From Sphaerospermopsis sp. SIO1G1 (GTDB lineage: Bacteria; Cyanobacteriota; Cyanobacteriia; Cyanobacteriales; Nostocaceae): a stretch of DNA of 64,000 nucleotides. Positions 56,604 through 64,000 of this stretch are shown in pieces. The stretch is from positions 1,118,411 to 1,182,410 of the forward strand of contig JAAHFX010000002.1 of NCBI GenBank assembly GCA_010672785.1, written 5' to 3'. The position numbers were made by a program, and so were the translations under genes. Under the pieces are notes generated by a model. It was not told where the DNA came from, did not search any database, and saw only the letters and a program-made list of their open reading frames with translations. Within the stretch, counting starts at the first letter, position 1. Each line of letters opens with the position of its first letter.

Positions 56604-56811
56604 GTGATTCCCCCCCTCAACCTTGACGTTTATTTTACATCACTAACTATAGGTGAAAATTGTGTTTATCTGCATACATCCGCGTTCCATTAACCAGTGT
56701 CGCTGATTTTTCTGAAATGAGAGCGATCGCCAAAGTCAATCTCTTCAGGTTACTCTAGATTATGCCACAATAGCGAAAAGCAATATATAATCAGTCTTAG
56801 GAGCTTTATTT

Positions 56812-59391
56812 GTGGAATCCCGTCCCCAAACATCTTATGAACCATCGGTAATTGAAGAAAAATGGCAAAAAGCATGGTCAGAATTAGGTTTAGAACAAAC
56901 GCCTCAAGATCAAACTAAGCCTAAATTCTACGCGCTTTCTATGTTCCCATACCCATCCGGCAGTTTGCATATGGGTCATGTCCGTAACTACACGATCACA
57001 GATGTAATTGCCCGCTTCAAAAAAATGCAAGGGTATCGAGTATTACATCCAATGGGTTGGGATGCCTTTGGATTACCTGCTGAAAATGCCGCCATTGATC
57101 GGGGTGTACCTCCTGCTAAATGGACATATCAAAATATTGAGCAGATGAAACAGCAATTAAAGCGTCTGGGTTTATCCTTAGATTGGGATGCGGAAGTTGC
57201 TACCTGTTCTCCCGATTATTATAAGTGGACACAGTGGATATTCTTGCAATTTTTAACAGCAGGTTTAGCATATCAAAAAGAAGCGGCTGTAAACTGGGAC
57301 CCTGTTGATCAGACAGTATTAGCAAACGAACAAGTTGATAGTGATGGACGGGGATTTCGTTCTGGAGCAATTGTAGAACGTAAATTATTAAGACAATGGT
57401 TTTTTAAAATAACCGATTATGCCGAAGAGTTATTAAATGATTTAGATAAACTCACAGGTTGGCCAGAACGAGTTAAATTAATGCAAGCCAACTGGATTGG
57501 CAAATCCACCGGTGCGTATTTAGAATTTCCTGTAGTCGGATCAGAAGAAAAAATAGCTGTTTACACCACCCGTCCTGATACCGTTTATGGCGTGAGCTAC
57601 GTTGTTTTAGCTCCTGAACACCCCTTAACTCAAGTTGTCACCACTTCCGATCAAAAAGCAGCAGTAGAAGCCTTTGTCAAGGAAATTAGCAACCAAAGCG
57701 AATTAGAAAGAACCGCAGAAGACAAACCCAAACGGGGTATACCCACCGGGGGTAAAGCTATCAACCCCTTCACTGGAGAAGAAGTACCAATTTGGATTGC
57801 AGATTACGTACTCTATGAATATGGTACAGGTGCGGTGATGGGTGTACCTGCTCATGATGTCAGAGATTTCAAATTTGCAAAGGAACAGAATTTAGAGATT
57901 AAAGTTGTCATTGTTCCGGAAATTGGAGCAGATGAAAATTTAACAGCAGCTTATACAGAACCGGGAGTTTTAGTTAATTCCGGTGACTTTAATGGTACTA
58001 ATTCAGTAGATGCTAAAAAGGCAATTACTGACTATGCTCAAAAACAAGGATTTGGTCAAGAAAGAGTACAATATCGCTTACGAGATTGGTTAATTTCTCG
58101 GCAACGTTATTGGGGCGCACCTATCCCTGTAATTCACTGTCCTGAATGTGGAATTGTGCCAGTACCAGAAGAAGATTTACCTGTAATTTTACCAGAAGAA
58201 GTGGAACTACAAGGTAGAGGTGGTTCACCTTTAGCACAGTTAGAAAGTTGGGTAAATGTCCCTTGTCCAAGTTGCGGTACTCCTGCTAAAAGAGAAACCG
58301 ATACAATGGATACTTTCGTTGATTCTTCTTGGTATTTCTTACGTTATACTGATGCACAAAATGAAGAGAAAATTTTTGATGCTGATAAAGTAAGTGATTG
58401 GATGCCGGTGGATCAATATGTAGGTGGAATTGAACACGCGATTTTACATTTGTTGTATTCTCGTTTCTTTACCAAAGTATTAAGAGATCGGGGTTTATAT
58501 AACTTTGATGAACCATTTTCCAAATTACTAACTCAGGGAATGGTACAGGGTTTAACTTATATGAACCCAAATAAAGGAGGAAAAGATAAATGGGTTCCTT
58601 CTCATTTAGTTGATGTAAATAATCCAATTGATCCGCAAACTGGAGAACCTTTAGAAAAGGTTTATGCCACCATGTCAAAATCAAAAGGAAATGGTGTTGC
58701 ACCGGAGGATGTAATTGCTAAATATGGTGTTGATACCGCGCGGATGTTCATTTTATTTAAAGCACCTCCAGAGAAAGATTTAGAATGGGATGAGGCTGAT
58801 GTTGAGGGACAATTCCGCTTTTTAAATCGCGTTTGGCGGTTAGTTACAGATTACGCTAAGGCGGGAGTTTGTAAACAGAAAGCTGATTTGGAGAAGTTAA
58901 GTAAAGAGGAAAAAGATTTAAGGAGAGCGATTCATTTAGCAATTCAAGCAATTACGGAAGATGTGCAGGATGATTATCAATTTAATACTGCAATTTCCGA
59001 GTTGATGAAATTAAGTAATGCATTGAATGATGCTAAGTGTAAAAATTCCCCCATTTATGCAGAAGGGGTGAAAAGTTTGGTGATTATGTTAGCACCATTT
59101 GCTCCTCACATTGCTGATGAACTATGGCAATTGTTGGGAAATAAGAAGACTGTGCATATTGAAAATTGGCCTAGTTTTGATCCAGATGCTTTGATCGCTG
59201 ATGAAATTACTTTGGTAATTCAAATTATGGGTAAAACTCGTGGTTCTATTCAAGTTCCTTCTCAGTTAGATAAAGCTGGTTTGGAGAAGTATGCAAGGGA
59301 GTCTGAGGTAGCGAAGCGTTATATTGAAGGGAAGGAAATTAAGAAGGTAATTGTTGTTCCTGGTAAGTTGGTGAATTTCGTTTTGGGTTAG
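56812..59391 (+). CDS. leuS: Leucyl-tRNA synthetase
   Basis: An 859-residue class I synthetase that charges tRNA-Leu. The HIGH motif is HMGHVRNY (in [12 protein letters not shown]) and the KMSKS motif is TMSKSKGNG; the editing domain ([20 protein letters not shown]) and the DSSWYFLRY segment are present. The GTG start at 56812 is supported by AGGAG about 11 bases upstream and by the usual start of the protein ([17 protein letters not shown]). The length is normal. It is a core gene lying within the accessory region. Confidence 0.97.
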   Translation: MESRPQTSYEPSVIEEKWQKAWSELGLEQTPQDQTKPKFYALSMFPYPSGSLHMGHVRNYTITDVIARFKKMQGYRVLHPMGWDAFGLPAENAAIDRGVPPAKWTYQNIEQMKQQLKRLGLSLDWDAEVATCSPDYYKWTQWIFLQFLTAGLAYQKEAAVNWDPVDQTVLANEQVDSDGRGFRSGAIVERKLLRQWFFKITDYAEELLNDLDKLTGWPERVKLMQANWIGKSTGAYLEFPVVGSEEKIAVYTTRPDTVYGVSYVVLAPEHPLTQVVTTSDQKAAVEAFVKEISNQSELERTAEDKPKRGIPTGGKAINPFTGEEVPIWIADYVLYEYGTGAVMGVPAHDVRDFKFAKEQNLEIKVVIVPEIGADENLTAAYTEPGVLVNSGDFNGTNSVDAKKAITDYAQKQGFGQERVQYRLRDWLISRQRYWGAPIPVIHCPECGIVPVPEEDLPVILPEEVELQGRGGSPLAQLESWVNVPCPSCGTPAKRETDTMDTFVDSSWYFLRYTDAQNEEKIFDADKVSDWMPVDQYVGGIEHAILHLLYSRFFTKVLRDRGLYNFDEPFSKLLTQGMVQGLTYMNPNKGGKDKWVPSHLVDVNNPIDPQTGEPLEKVYATMSKSKGNGVAPEDVIAKYGVDTARMFILFKAPPEKDLEWDEADVEGQFRFLNRVWRLVTDYAKAGVCKQKADLEKLSKEEKDLRRAIHLAIQAITEDVQDDYQFNTAISELMKLSNALNDAKCKNSPIYAEGVKSLVIMLAPFAPHIADELWQLLGNKKTVHIENWPSFDPDALIADEITLVIQIMGKTRGSIQVPSQLDKAGLEKYARESEVAKRYIEGKEIKKVIVVPGKLVNFVLG

Positions 59392-59397
59392 GGTTTT

Positions 59398-59479
59398 TGT
59401 AGGTTGGGTTAAATGAAATGCAACCCAACACATTTATTATTGGTTGATGTTGGGTTTCCTTGCGTCAACCCAACCTACA
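59398..59479. repeat. MITE-like inverted repeat (TGTAGGTTGGGTT ends), copy 1
   Basis: An 82-bp element with ends TGTAGGTTGGGTT and CAACCCAACCTACA, able to fold into a long hairpin with inner repeats CAACCCAACA and TGTTGGG. It starts six bases after leuS and may act as its terminator. A nearly identical copy, three bases longer, lies at 60501-60585 in the same orientation. Confidence 0.9.
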
Positions 59480-59498
59480 AAATATATGTTTTTAGTAT

Positions 59499-60413
59499 TT
59501 AAGTCAGCGTTTTTTCAGCTTCTATCAAAAACAAAATTGTACTTGCTGTTAGATGAAGCTGGTAAGCTGCAAAATATTGTGGAACATTAACAGGTTGAGA
59601 ACCTTGTCCATGTGCTGATTGTTTATTCCTTATGGTAGGAATACCACCTTCAAGACTTTGCTTGAGTGATGAAAATTGATCTTGTAAATAAGGTGGAATT
59701 AAATGATTTTGAAAGCAAATTTTAATAAGTGTTTTAGCTGTATCTGTAGGTTTAAAAATCCAGCCTTGCTTGTTACAAATAATCTTCATGGTACTTTCAA
59801 AAGATTTAAGACATTCGTTGAGACATTCTTTATAATTACCATGTTTATAATGTTCATGGGCTTTCAAAAATTCCTCATTTGCTCCCTGAAATTGAGGATC
59901 GCTTAATAAGTATAAAACTGGTTTTACTGCTTCAGCATGGATTATTTGAGAATCAACTCTTATAATTTTACCTGACTCATACTGATAACCTACTCCGTGT
60001 TCCCTAAATCTGAAGTTCAATTCCTTGATTAAATGATCAATTGCATTTGATATATTTTTTGTTGTATCATCTTTATTATTTGATGTTCCAAAAAAATTAA
60101 AGGTTAATTCAACGCTATCAAGAACCTTTTCTATTTTTTCTTTTAATATAAAATCTAATACTCTTTTAGTATATGACACATTAAATATGTCTTCTATTTC
60201 TGAACTAAGAATGCCGTGTTCACGACATATTATATCGTGAATAGCCCCAAAATATTTTTCACTTTTATTTTTATCATAAAGACCAATAAGATCCTTTATT
60301 ATATGAATAATCTGTACACGAAGGTGTTCAGGAATATAATCATACTCATACACATCAGGGACATCTCCCATAAGTTTTTTTTGCCGTTTTGAGTAAATAT
60401 CAAAAACTTTCAT
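59499..60413 (-). CDS. AbiJ-type protein with HEPN-like C-terminal domain (candidate abortive infection gene)
   Basis: A 304-residue protein starting MKVFDIYSKRQKKLMGDVPD, which matches the AbiJ N-terminal domain type 4 / STM4504-CBY_0614 family as I remember it. The C-terminal part (about 190-300) is helical, with HYKHGNYKECLNECLKSFES and the R-x5-H motif RNKQSAH followed by G, as in HEPN-type RNases of abortive infection proteins. It therefore may kill or stall infected cells by cutting RNA. ATG 60413 is used; the upstream ATG 60452 adds a hydrophobic stretch not seen in the family. Direct repeats flank the gene. Confidence 0.75.
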   Translation of the reverse strand: MKVFDIYSKRQKKLMGDVPDVYEYDYIPEHLRVQIIHIIKDLIGLYDKNKSEKYFGAIHDIICREHGILSSEIEDIFNVSYTKRVLDFILKEKIEKVLDSVELTFNFFGTSNNKDDTTKNISNAIDHLIKELNFRFREHGVGYQYESGKIIRVDSQIIHAEAVKPVLYLLSDPQFQGANEEFLKAHEHYKHGNYKECLNECLKSFESTMKIICNKQGWIFKPTDTAKTLIKICFQNHLIPPYLQDQFSSLKQSLEGGIPTIRNKQSAHGQGSQPVNVPQYFAAYQLHLTASTILFLIEAEKTLT

Positions 60414-60500
60414 GATTAAATAAACTATACATACGATACATATATAGTACAATATTTTTAACTAGGTTGTGTGTAGCAATTAGATAATAGTAACTTAGTT

Positions 60501-60585
60501 TGTAGGTTGGGTTAAATGAAATGCAACCCAACACATTTATTATTATTGGTTGATGTTGGGTTTCCTTGCGTCAACCCAACCTACA
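60501..60585. repeat. MITE-like inverted repeat (TGTAGGTTGGGTT ends), copy 2
   Basis: An 85-bp element identical to 59398-59479 except for an extra three bases in the ATT tract, in the same direction. It lies just upstream of the AbiJ-like gene. Confidence 0.9.
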
Positions 60586-60804
60586 GAATTAATCACAAAC
60601 CTATCATAAAAATGAAAATATTATAGTCGGCTTGAGCCGACTTTTGCTATTAGACTGGGAATTCATTCCTAGTCATTGCGTTTCGACAATTCATTCCCCG
60701 GTTGTTGATGATTTCAAATACATTCCCAGGCGGGTTTTAAAATACATTTCCAGACTGGCTTAAAAATTCCACTGATATTCAAATTCAATCTTCCCATTAT
60801 CCCC

Positions 60805-60902
60805 ACGCCCGCCTCAGAATGAATTATTTAGTTACCCACACGCCCGCCTCAGAATGAATTATTTAGTTACCCACACGCCCGCCTCAGAATGAATTCTGAG
60901 GC
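60805..60902. repeat. 35-bp tandem repeats ending in a palindrome
   Basis: Units starting ACGCCCGCCTCAGAATGAAT occur at 60805, 60840 and 60875; the third is cut after 20 bases and runs into TCTGAGGC, giving the palindrome GCCTCAGA-ATGAAT-TCTGAGGC. It lies next to the truncated IS200-type transposase gene and may represent its subterminal hairpins or REP-type sequence. Bases 60600-60800 also hold repeated ATTCATTCC/CATTCCCAG words. Confidence 0.85.
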
Positions 60903-60944
60903 TAATAACCAAAGTCAGCTAAAGCTGACTAGATGTAATGTAAA

Positions 60945-61340
60945 CTAAATGTAAAATTTATGTGGTGGATCATCATCTTGATTAAAATTTTCCAAAGATT
61001 TAATTATCGTATTCTGTGCATGATGTTCCTTTTGATTTTTTACATAAATAACCGCTTCTTCTAGTTGTTTTCTCCCTAATGAAAAAACACCATATCCTCT
61101 TTGCCAAGCAAACATATCTTCTACATCAAATACATTATTAATATAATGAGTGCTGCTACCTTTGATTTTTTGTACAAATTCAGAAATAGAAATCTTAGGA
61201 GGAATAGAAGCTACTATATGAATGTGGTTTTCTGTACCATTAATAGCATGAATAATAGTTTCTAATTCATTAGCTTTGCTAATGCTGAGATTATTTCCGT
61301 AACCTTGACAATTATATAAACTAACTAATTTGCGGTATAA
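60945..61340 (-). pseudogene. IS200/REP-associated Y1 transposase, 5'-truncated
   Basis: The frame runs from a stop at 61343 to TAG at 60945 and gives about 131 residues of a TnpA-type HUH transposase. The HUH motif is ENHIHIVASIPPKIS, the middle is EFVQKIKGSSTHYINN, and the catalytic Tyr lies in EEAVIYVKNQKEHHAQ. The first roughly 30 residues (the LYYHxVWxTK-type N-terminus) are absent, and no start codon is available. The break lies only 30 bases from the start of the ATPase gene, so the neighbouring insertion or a deletion removed the 5' end. Confidence 0.8.
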
Positions 61341-61373
61341 TTAATTTATCAAGTTACAACAATAAATATATTT

Positions 61374-62582
61374 ATGCACATACAAAGAATCCAAGTACCT
61401 GATTTTCGAGCTTTGAAAAATGTAGATATTACTTTTGAAAAGGAATTTACTCCGCGTATTTTTCCCCTTGGTAGTCTAAATGGAGGGGGTAAAAGTACAT
61501 TATTACAATTGATTTTTGTGTTGTTACATTGTGCTGGTAATCCTGATAGAGTAGGGGCTATACCAAATTTACTGTATAGTTTTCAGGTTAATGATGAATC
61601 AGGAAAAAGGACTTTAGCTATTATTGATATTTGGGATGGCAGTAAAAATATTAGACTTGATTTTTTTGTTTGTGATGAAAGTTATATATTGAATTTTATA
61701 AGAGTTTATAATGAAGCTGATGCCGCTAAATATGAAACATTATCTGTTATTAATAGTAATCAAACAGAACTATCCAGAAATCAAAAATATTTACTAAATG
61801 ATTTCTTAAAAAGAAATAAATTATTGCTTATTTCGGCACACAAAAACATCTCTATAAATAACCAATTAAAAGAAGAAGCTCTAGTATGTAAAATTGACGG
61901 TATTGATATAAATGAAGGAAATGAGTTTTTAATAACCATCTCAAACCAAATATTCCTGGCTGCTCATATTTCACAAATATTCCTATTCTTACAACCAAAT
62001 AATAGAAAATCTCTATTTAAAAAACAGGAAAACAATCAAACCAACTATTACCAAATAATTAAAACAGCCAATTCTAAACTACCAGGATTTTTTACCTATG
62101 ACTTCCTAGCAATAGATATTCTGATTGAAGCATTCAAAAAAGCACGGGATGAAGATTTTAAACAAGCTGTAGAACAAGGTGGAAATTATGGTAATAATTA
62201 TGTAAAGCTAATAGCTGAACTGAACAATCTTTTAACTAATAAAAAAATTAATGTACAACCTGATTTATCGGGAATTAATTTTAAAATTGATGGTGATGAC
62301 ACAGAACTTTATCCAGAAGATTTAAGTCATGGAGAATTAAAAAGATTATGTATTTATATGTGGTTAAAGTATAATAATATAAAAGATGCAATTGTGCTGA
62401 TGGATGAATTAGAAATATCATTTCATCCAGATTGGCAATATCAAATAGTTAGAGATTTAGAAGAATGGGGTGCGACTAATCAATATATTTTAGCTACCCA
62501 TTCCTACGAAATTTGTCAAGCGGTTACACCTGCTCATGTTAAAGAATTAGATCCAAAATTACAATTAAAAACAATTCAATAA
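61374..62582 (+). CDS. AAA/ABC-type ATPase of a two-gene candidate defence module
   Basis: A 402-residue ATPase of the SMC/RecF/OLD-like class. The P-loop reads SLNGGGKSTLL (residues about 34-44). The ABC-type signature is DLSHGELKRL near residue 320, Walker B is AIVLMDELEISFHP, and the H-loop is ILATHSYEI. The middle (about 100-300) is unlike known families to me. It starts MHIQRIQVPDFRALKNVD. The stop is 17 bases before the TOPRIM-like gene, so they form an operon. The pair resembles OLD/Gabija/PARIS logic, where an ATPase senses and a TOPRIM nuclease acts. Confidence 0.85.
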   Translation: MHIQRIQVPDFRALKNVDITFEKEFTPRIFPLGSLNGGGKSTLLQLIFVLLHCAGNPDRVGAIPNLLYSFQVNDESGKRTLAIIDIWDGSKNIRLDFFVCDESYILNFIRVYNEADAAKYETLSVINSNQTELSRNQKYLLNDFLKRNKLLLISAHKNISINNQLKEEALVCKIDGIDINEGNEFLITISNQIFLAAHISQIFLFLQPNNRKSLFKKQENNQTNYYQIIKTANSKLPGFFTYDFLAIDILIEAFKKARDEDFKQAVEQGGNYGNNYVKLIAELNNLLTNKKINVQPDLSGINFKIDGDDTELYPEDLSHGELKRLCIYMWLKYNNIKDAIVLMDELEISFHPDWQYQIVRDLEEWGATNQYILATHSYEICQAVTPAHVKELDPKLQLKTIQ

Positions 62583-62599
62583 TCAATTGAAAACAAAAT

Positions 62600-63547
62600 A
62601 TGAGTTTAAATGAAACCGAACTAAAAGAACATTGTTTAAATATTCTCAAATCTGCCAGAATCAGAAACAGAATAGTGATTATTTGTGAAGGTGTTATTTC
62701 CCAAGTACAAGGGAGACGTTCACCGCAATTATACAAGCAAATGGAACAAATGCCAGATGCTAATTTTTATAATGCTTGTGTACCTATATGGTGGAAAGAA
62801 TATAGACCGCAATTTTTTAATTGTGGTGATAGAAATGATGTGTTAAATACATATTTTAAACTTTTAGATTTGCATAATGTTGATAGTAGGCAATCATTTT
62901 TAAGTCCTGATAAACTTTTTGCAATTGTAGACTTAGATGTGCAATTTGCTGAAATTCAGGAAGATTACAATTTTAAAAATACAGAAGATATTTTTTATAG
63001 TCTTTATCATCAAGGAAATATTAATAAATCTAACACAGACTATCATCGTATTTGGGTGACTGGTTTAATTCATAAAGAGGCTTATTTTTTATTACCTGGT
63101 ATTCAAGAAGTTTTTGATAATCATTATGTTAGTTATCCGTTATATAAAGAGAATACTGTGAATTTAGAAAATATTTATTTAGATATGGTTAATGATATTA
63201 CTAATGATAAAGATTTACAAAATAATTGGTCAAAAGTAATTCAGAGAATCGGTTATCTTTCTAATTTGGATAGTGTGGAAATAGATAAATTTGAATATTT
63301 GTGGAATCAAGAGTATTGTAATTATCAAAATTCAGAGGATAAAAATAAATTAATCAATGCTTTATTAATGCTGGTGAAATCTAAGGAGTATTGGAAGCAG
63401 ATTTTACCTGATGAGAATTGGCCGCATTCAGAACATAAATTTAGAGAACAGTTATCTTTAGAAATTGGTAAATTTTATTCAAAGCAAGATGTAACTGTGG
63501 AAAATCATATTCCTTATTTCTTTAAGACGCTATACGAGTTGATTTAG
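62600..63547 (+). CDS. TOPRIM-like protein paired with the ATPase
   Basis: A 315-residue protein. The N-terminal part has the TOPRIM pattern: RIVIICEGVI with the motif Glu, FFNCGDRNDVLNTYF with the conserved Gly, and KLFAIVDLDVQF with the DxD pair. A later conserved-looking segment is RIWVTGLIHKEAYFLLPGI, reminiscent of DUF4435-type proteins such as AriB of PARIS. The C-terminal half is helical and unrecognised. It may be a metal-dependent nuclease or tRNase acting when the ATPase is triggered; this is inference. It is in an operon with the ATPase (17-base gap). Confidence 0.75.
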   Translation: MSLNETELKEHCLNILKSARIRNRIVIICEGVISQVQGRRSPQLYKQMEQMPDANFYNACVPIWWKEYRPQFFNCGDRNDVLNTYFKLLDLHNVDSRQSFLSPDKLFAIVDLDVQFAEIQEDYNFKNTEDIFYSLYHQGNINKSNTDYHRIWVTGLIHKEAYFLLPGIQEVFDNHYVSYPLYKENTVNLENIYLDMVNDITNDKDLQNNWSKVIQRIGYLSNLDSVEIDKFEYLWNQEYCNYQNSEDKNKLINALLMLVKSKEYWKQILPDENWPHSEHKFREQLSLEIGKFYSKQDVTVENHIPYFFKTLYELI

Positions 63548-63577
63548 AAATGAACTCTTATAGTCAATTTTCAGATT

Positions 63578-63653
63578 GAGTTCAATAAAATGCACCCCAG
63601 CATATTTACTATTATTGGTTAATGCTGGTTCTTCTTATGTAAACCCAACCTAC
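63578..63653. repeat. Degenerate MITE-like repeat, copy 3
   Basis: GAGTTCAATAAAATGCACCC and CAGCATATTTACTATTATTG, then GTAAACCCAACCTACGG, match the elements at 59398 and 60501 with many changes. It lies behind the TOPRIM-like gene. Confidence 0.65.
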
Positions 63654-63690
63654 GGACTGAAAAGATTCTTAAAACATGATTCAGTTCAGC

Positions 63691-64000
63691 TTATTTCGCC
63701 AAAAAACCTAAGCTAATTTTACGTTTCTGCTTGAAAGCGAATGCTGCAACTCCAAAACTTAGTAAACCCAATGTCGCAGTATGTTCAGGCACGTGTCGCG
63801 TTTTTACAGTAAAATTATTGAAGTGTGCAGAACCTCCTCCTGTGAGGACATGACTAACACTATAAGAACCTGGAATTGTGATGAACTCAGTCAAGTCAAA
63901 ATCGGCAATTTGACCATTAGATTCAGCTAGTGTCTCAATGAAAGTAGACGCACCAGTCGTGGTATTATTGAGGAGCAAACTCAGATCACCACCTCCAAAA
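63691..64000 (-). CDS. PEP-CTERM-type exported protein, partial
   Basis: The frame is open to the right edge, so the N-terminus is outside the window. The last residues form a PEP-CTERM-like sorting signal: VPEHTATLGLLSFGVAAFAF followed by a basic KQKRK. The usual VPEP is VPEH. The region before it is beta-rich (SYSVSHVLTGGGSAHFNNFT). PEP-CTERM signals direct surface proteins to exosortase processing. A six-residue tail (SLGFLAK-like) beyond the basic cluster is longer than usual. Confidence 0.75.
   Translation of the reverse strand, partial: FGGGDLSLLLNNTTTGASTFIETLAESNGQIADFDLTEFITIPGSYSVSHVLTGGGSAHFNNFTVKTRHVPEHTATLGLLSFGVAAFAFKQKRKISLGFLAK

Noticed and set aside
60805..60902. 35-bp tandem repeats considered as a CRISPR array
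   Set aside because: The units are directly adjacent with no spacers, only 2.6 copies exist, and no cas gene is near.

Overview
The window looks like a chromosomal segment of a heterocystous-type (Nostocales) cyanobacterium. The evidence is low GC, frequent HIP1 octamers (GCGATCGC), short heptanucleotide tandem repeats between genes, photosynthesis genes (a large isi cluster, petL, a probable ndhP), many Ser/Thr kinases, and cyanobacteria-restricted families such as COP23 and the C-DES lyase. It resembles Dolichospermum/Anabaena/Aphanizomenon-type genomes, but no rRNA or marker gene in the window fixes the genus.

Layout. 0-5.3 kb: tail of a GGDEF protein, selO, a GNAT acetyltransferase, bioB, petL and aroB. 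5.6-12.9 kb: an iron-stress (isi) cluster with four CP43-like chlorophyll antenna genes (one fused to a PsaL-like domain), flavodoxin, an alpha/beta-hydrolase-fold protein and a small Cys-rich membrane protein. 13-17.6 kb (minus strand): a cytochrome P450 beside an unrecognised gene, then a sensor histidine kinase. 18-30.7 kb: mostly housekeeping genes (HAD hydrolase, nurA, ychF, a hicBA-like pair, PLP decarboxylase, ispE, rsmA, a GerMN lipoprotein, ndhP and an MBL-fold protein). 30.7-48.6 kb: Nif3-like protein, FHA-kinase with a changed catalytic loop, YjbQ, glycosyltransferase, C-DES lyase, RecB-like nuclease, two paralogous tandem kinases, an L,D-transpeptidase, and an ECF sigma factor followed by a putative anti-sigma gene. 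49-64 kb: an accessory region with toxin-antitoxin pairs, two trypsin-like proteases, decayed TA and Rpn-type fragments and a kinase with a Gln-Pro linker. It is interrupted by the core gene leuS and then continues with an AbiJ/HEPN-type gene, a truncated IS200/REP transposase and a two-gene ATPase plus TOPRIM-like module.

How it fits together. The isi genes form an iron-limitation module: flavodoxin replaces ferredoxin and the IsiA-family proteins form antenna around photosystem I. The last three genes of the cluster lie between two direct copies of a small inverted-repeat element, one of them in the leader of the canonical isiA. In the right-hand region another small inverted-repeat family brackets the AbiJ-like gene and, more degenerately, the ATPase-TOPRIM pair. 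This suggests a defence island assembled around repeats. The ATPase-TOPRIM pair at 61374-63547 is my best candidate for a poorly described system: it resembles PARIS/OLD-type defence in its parts but I could not assign it to a named type.
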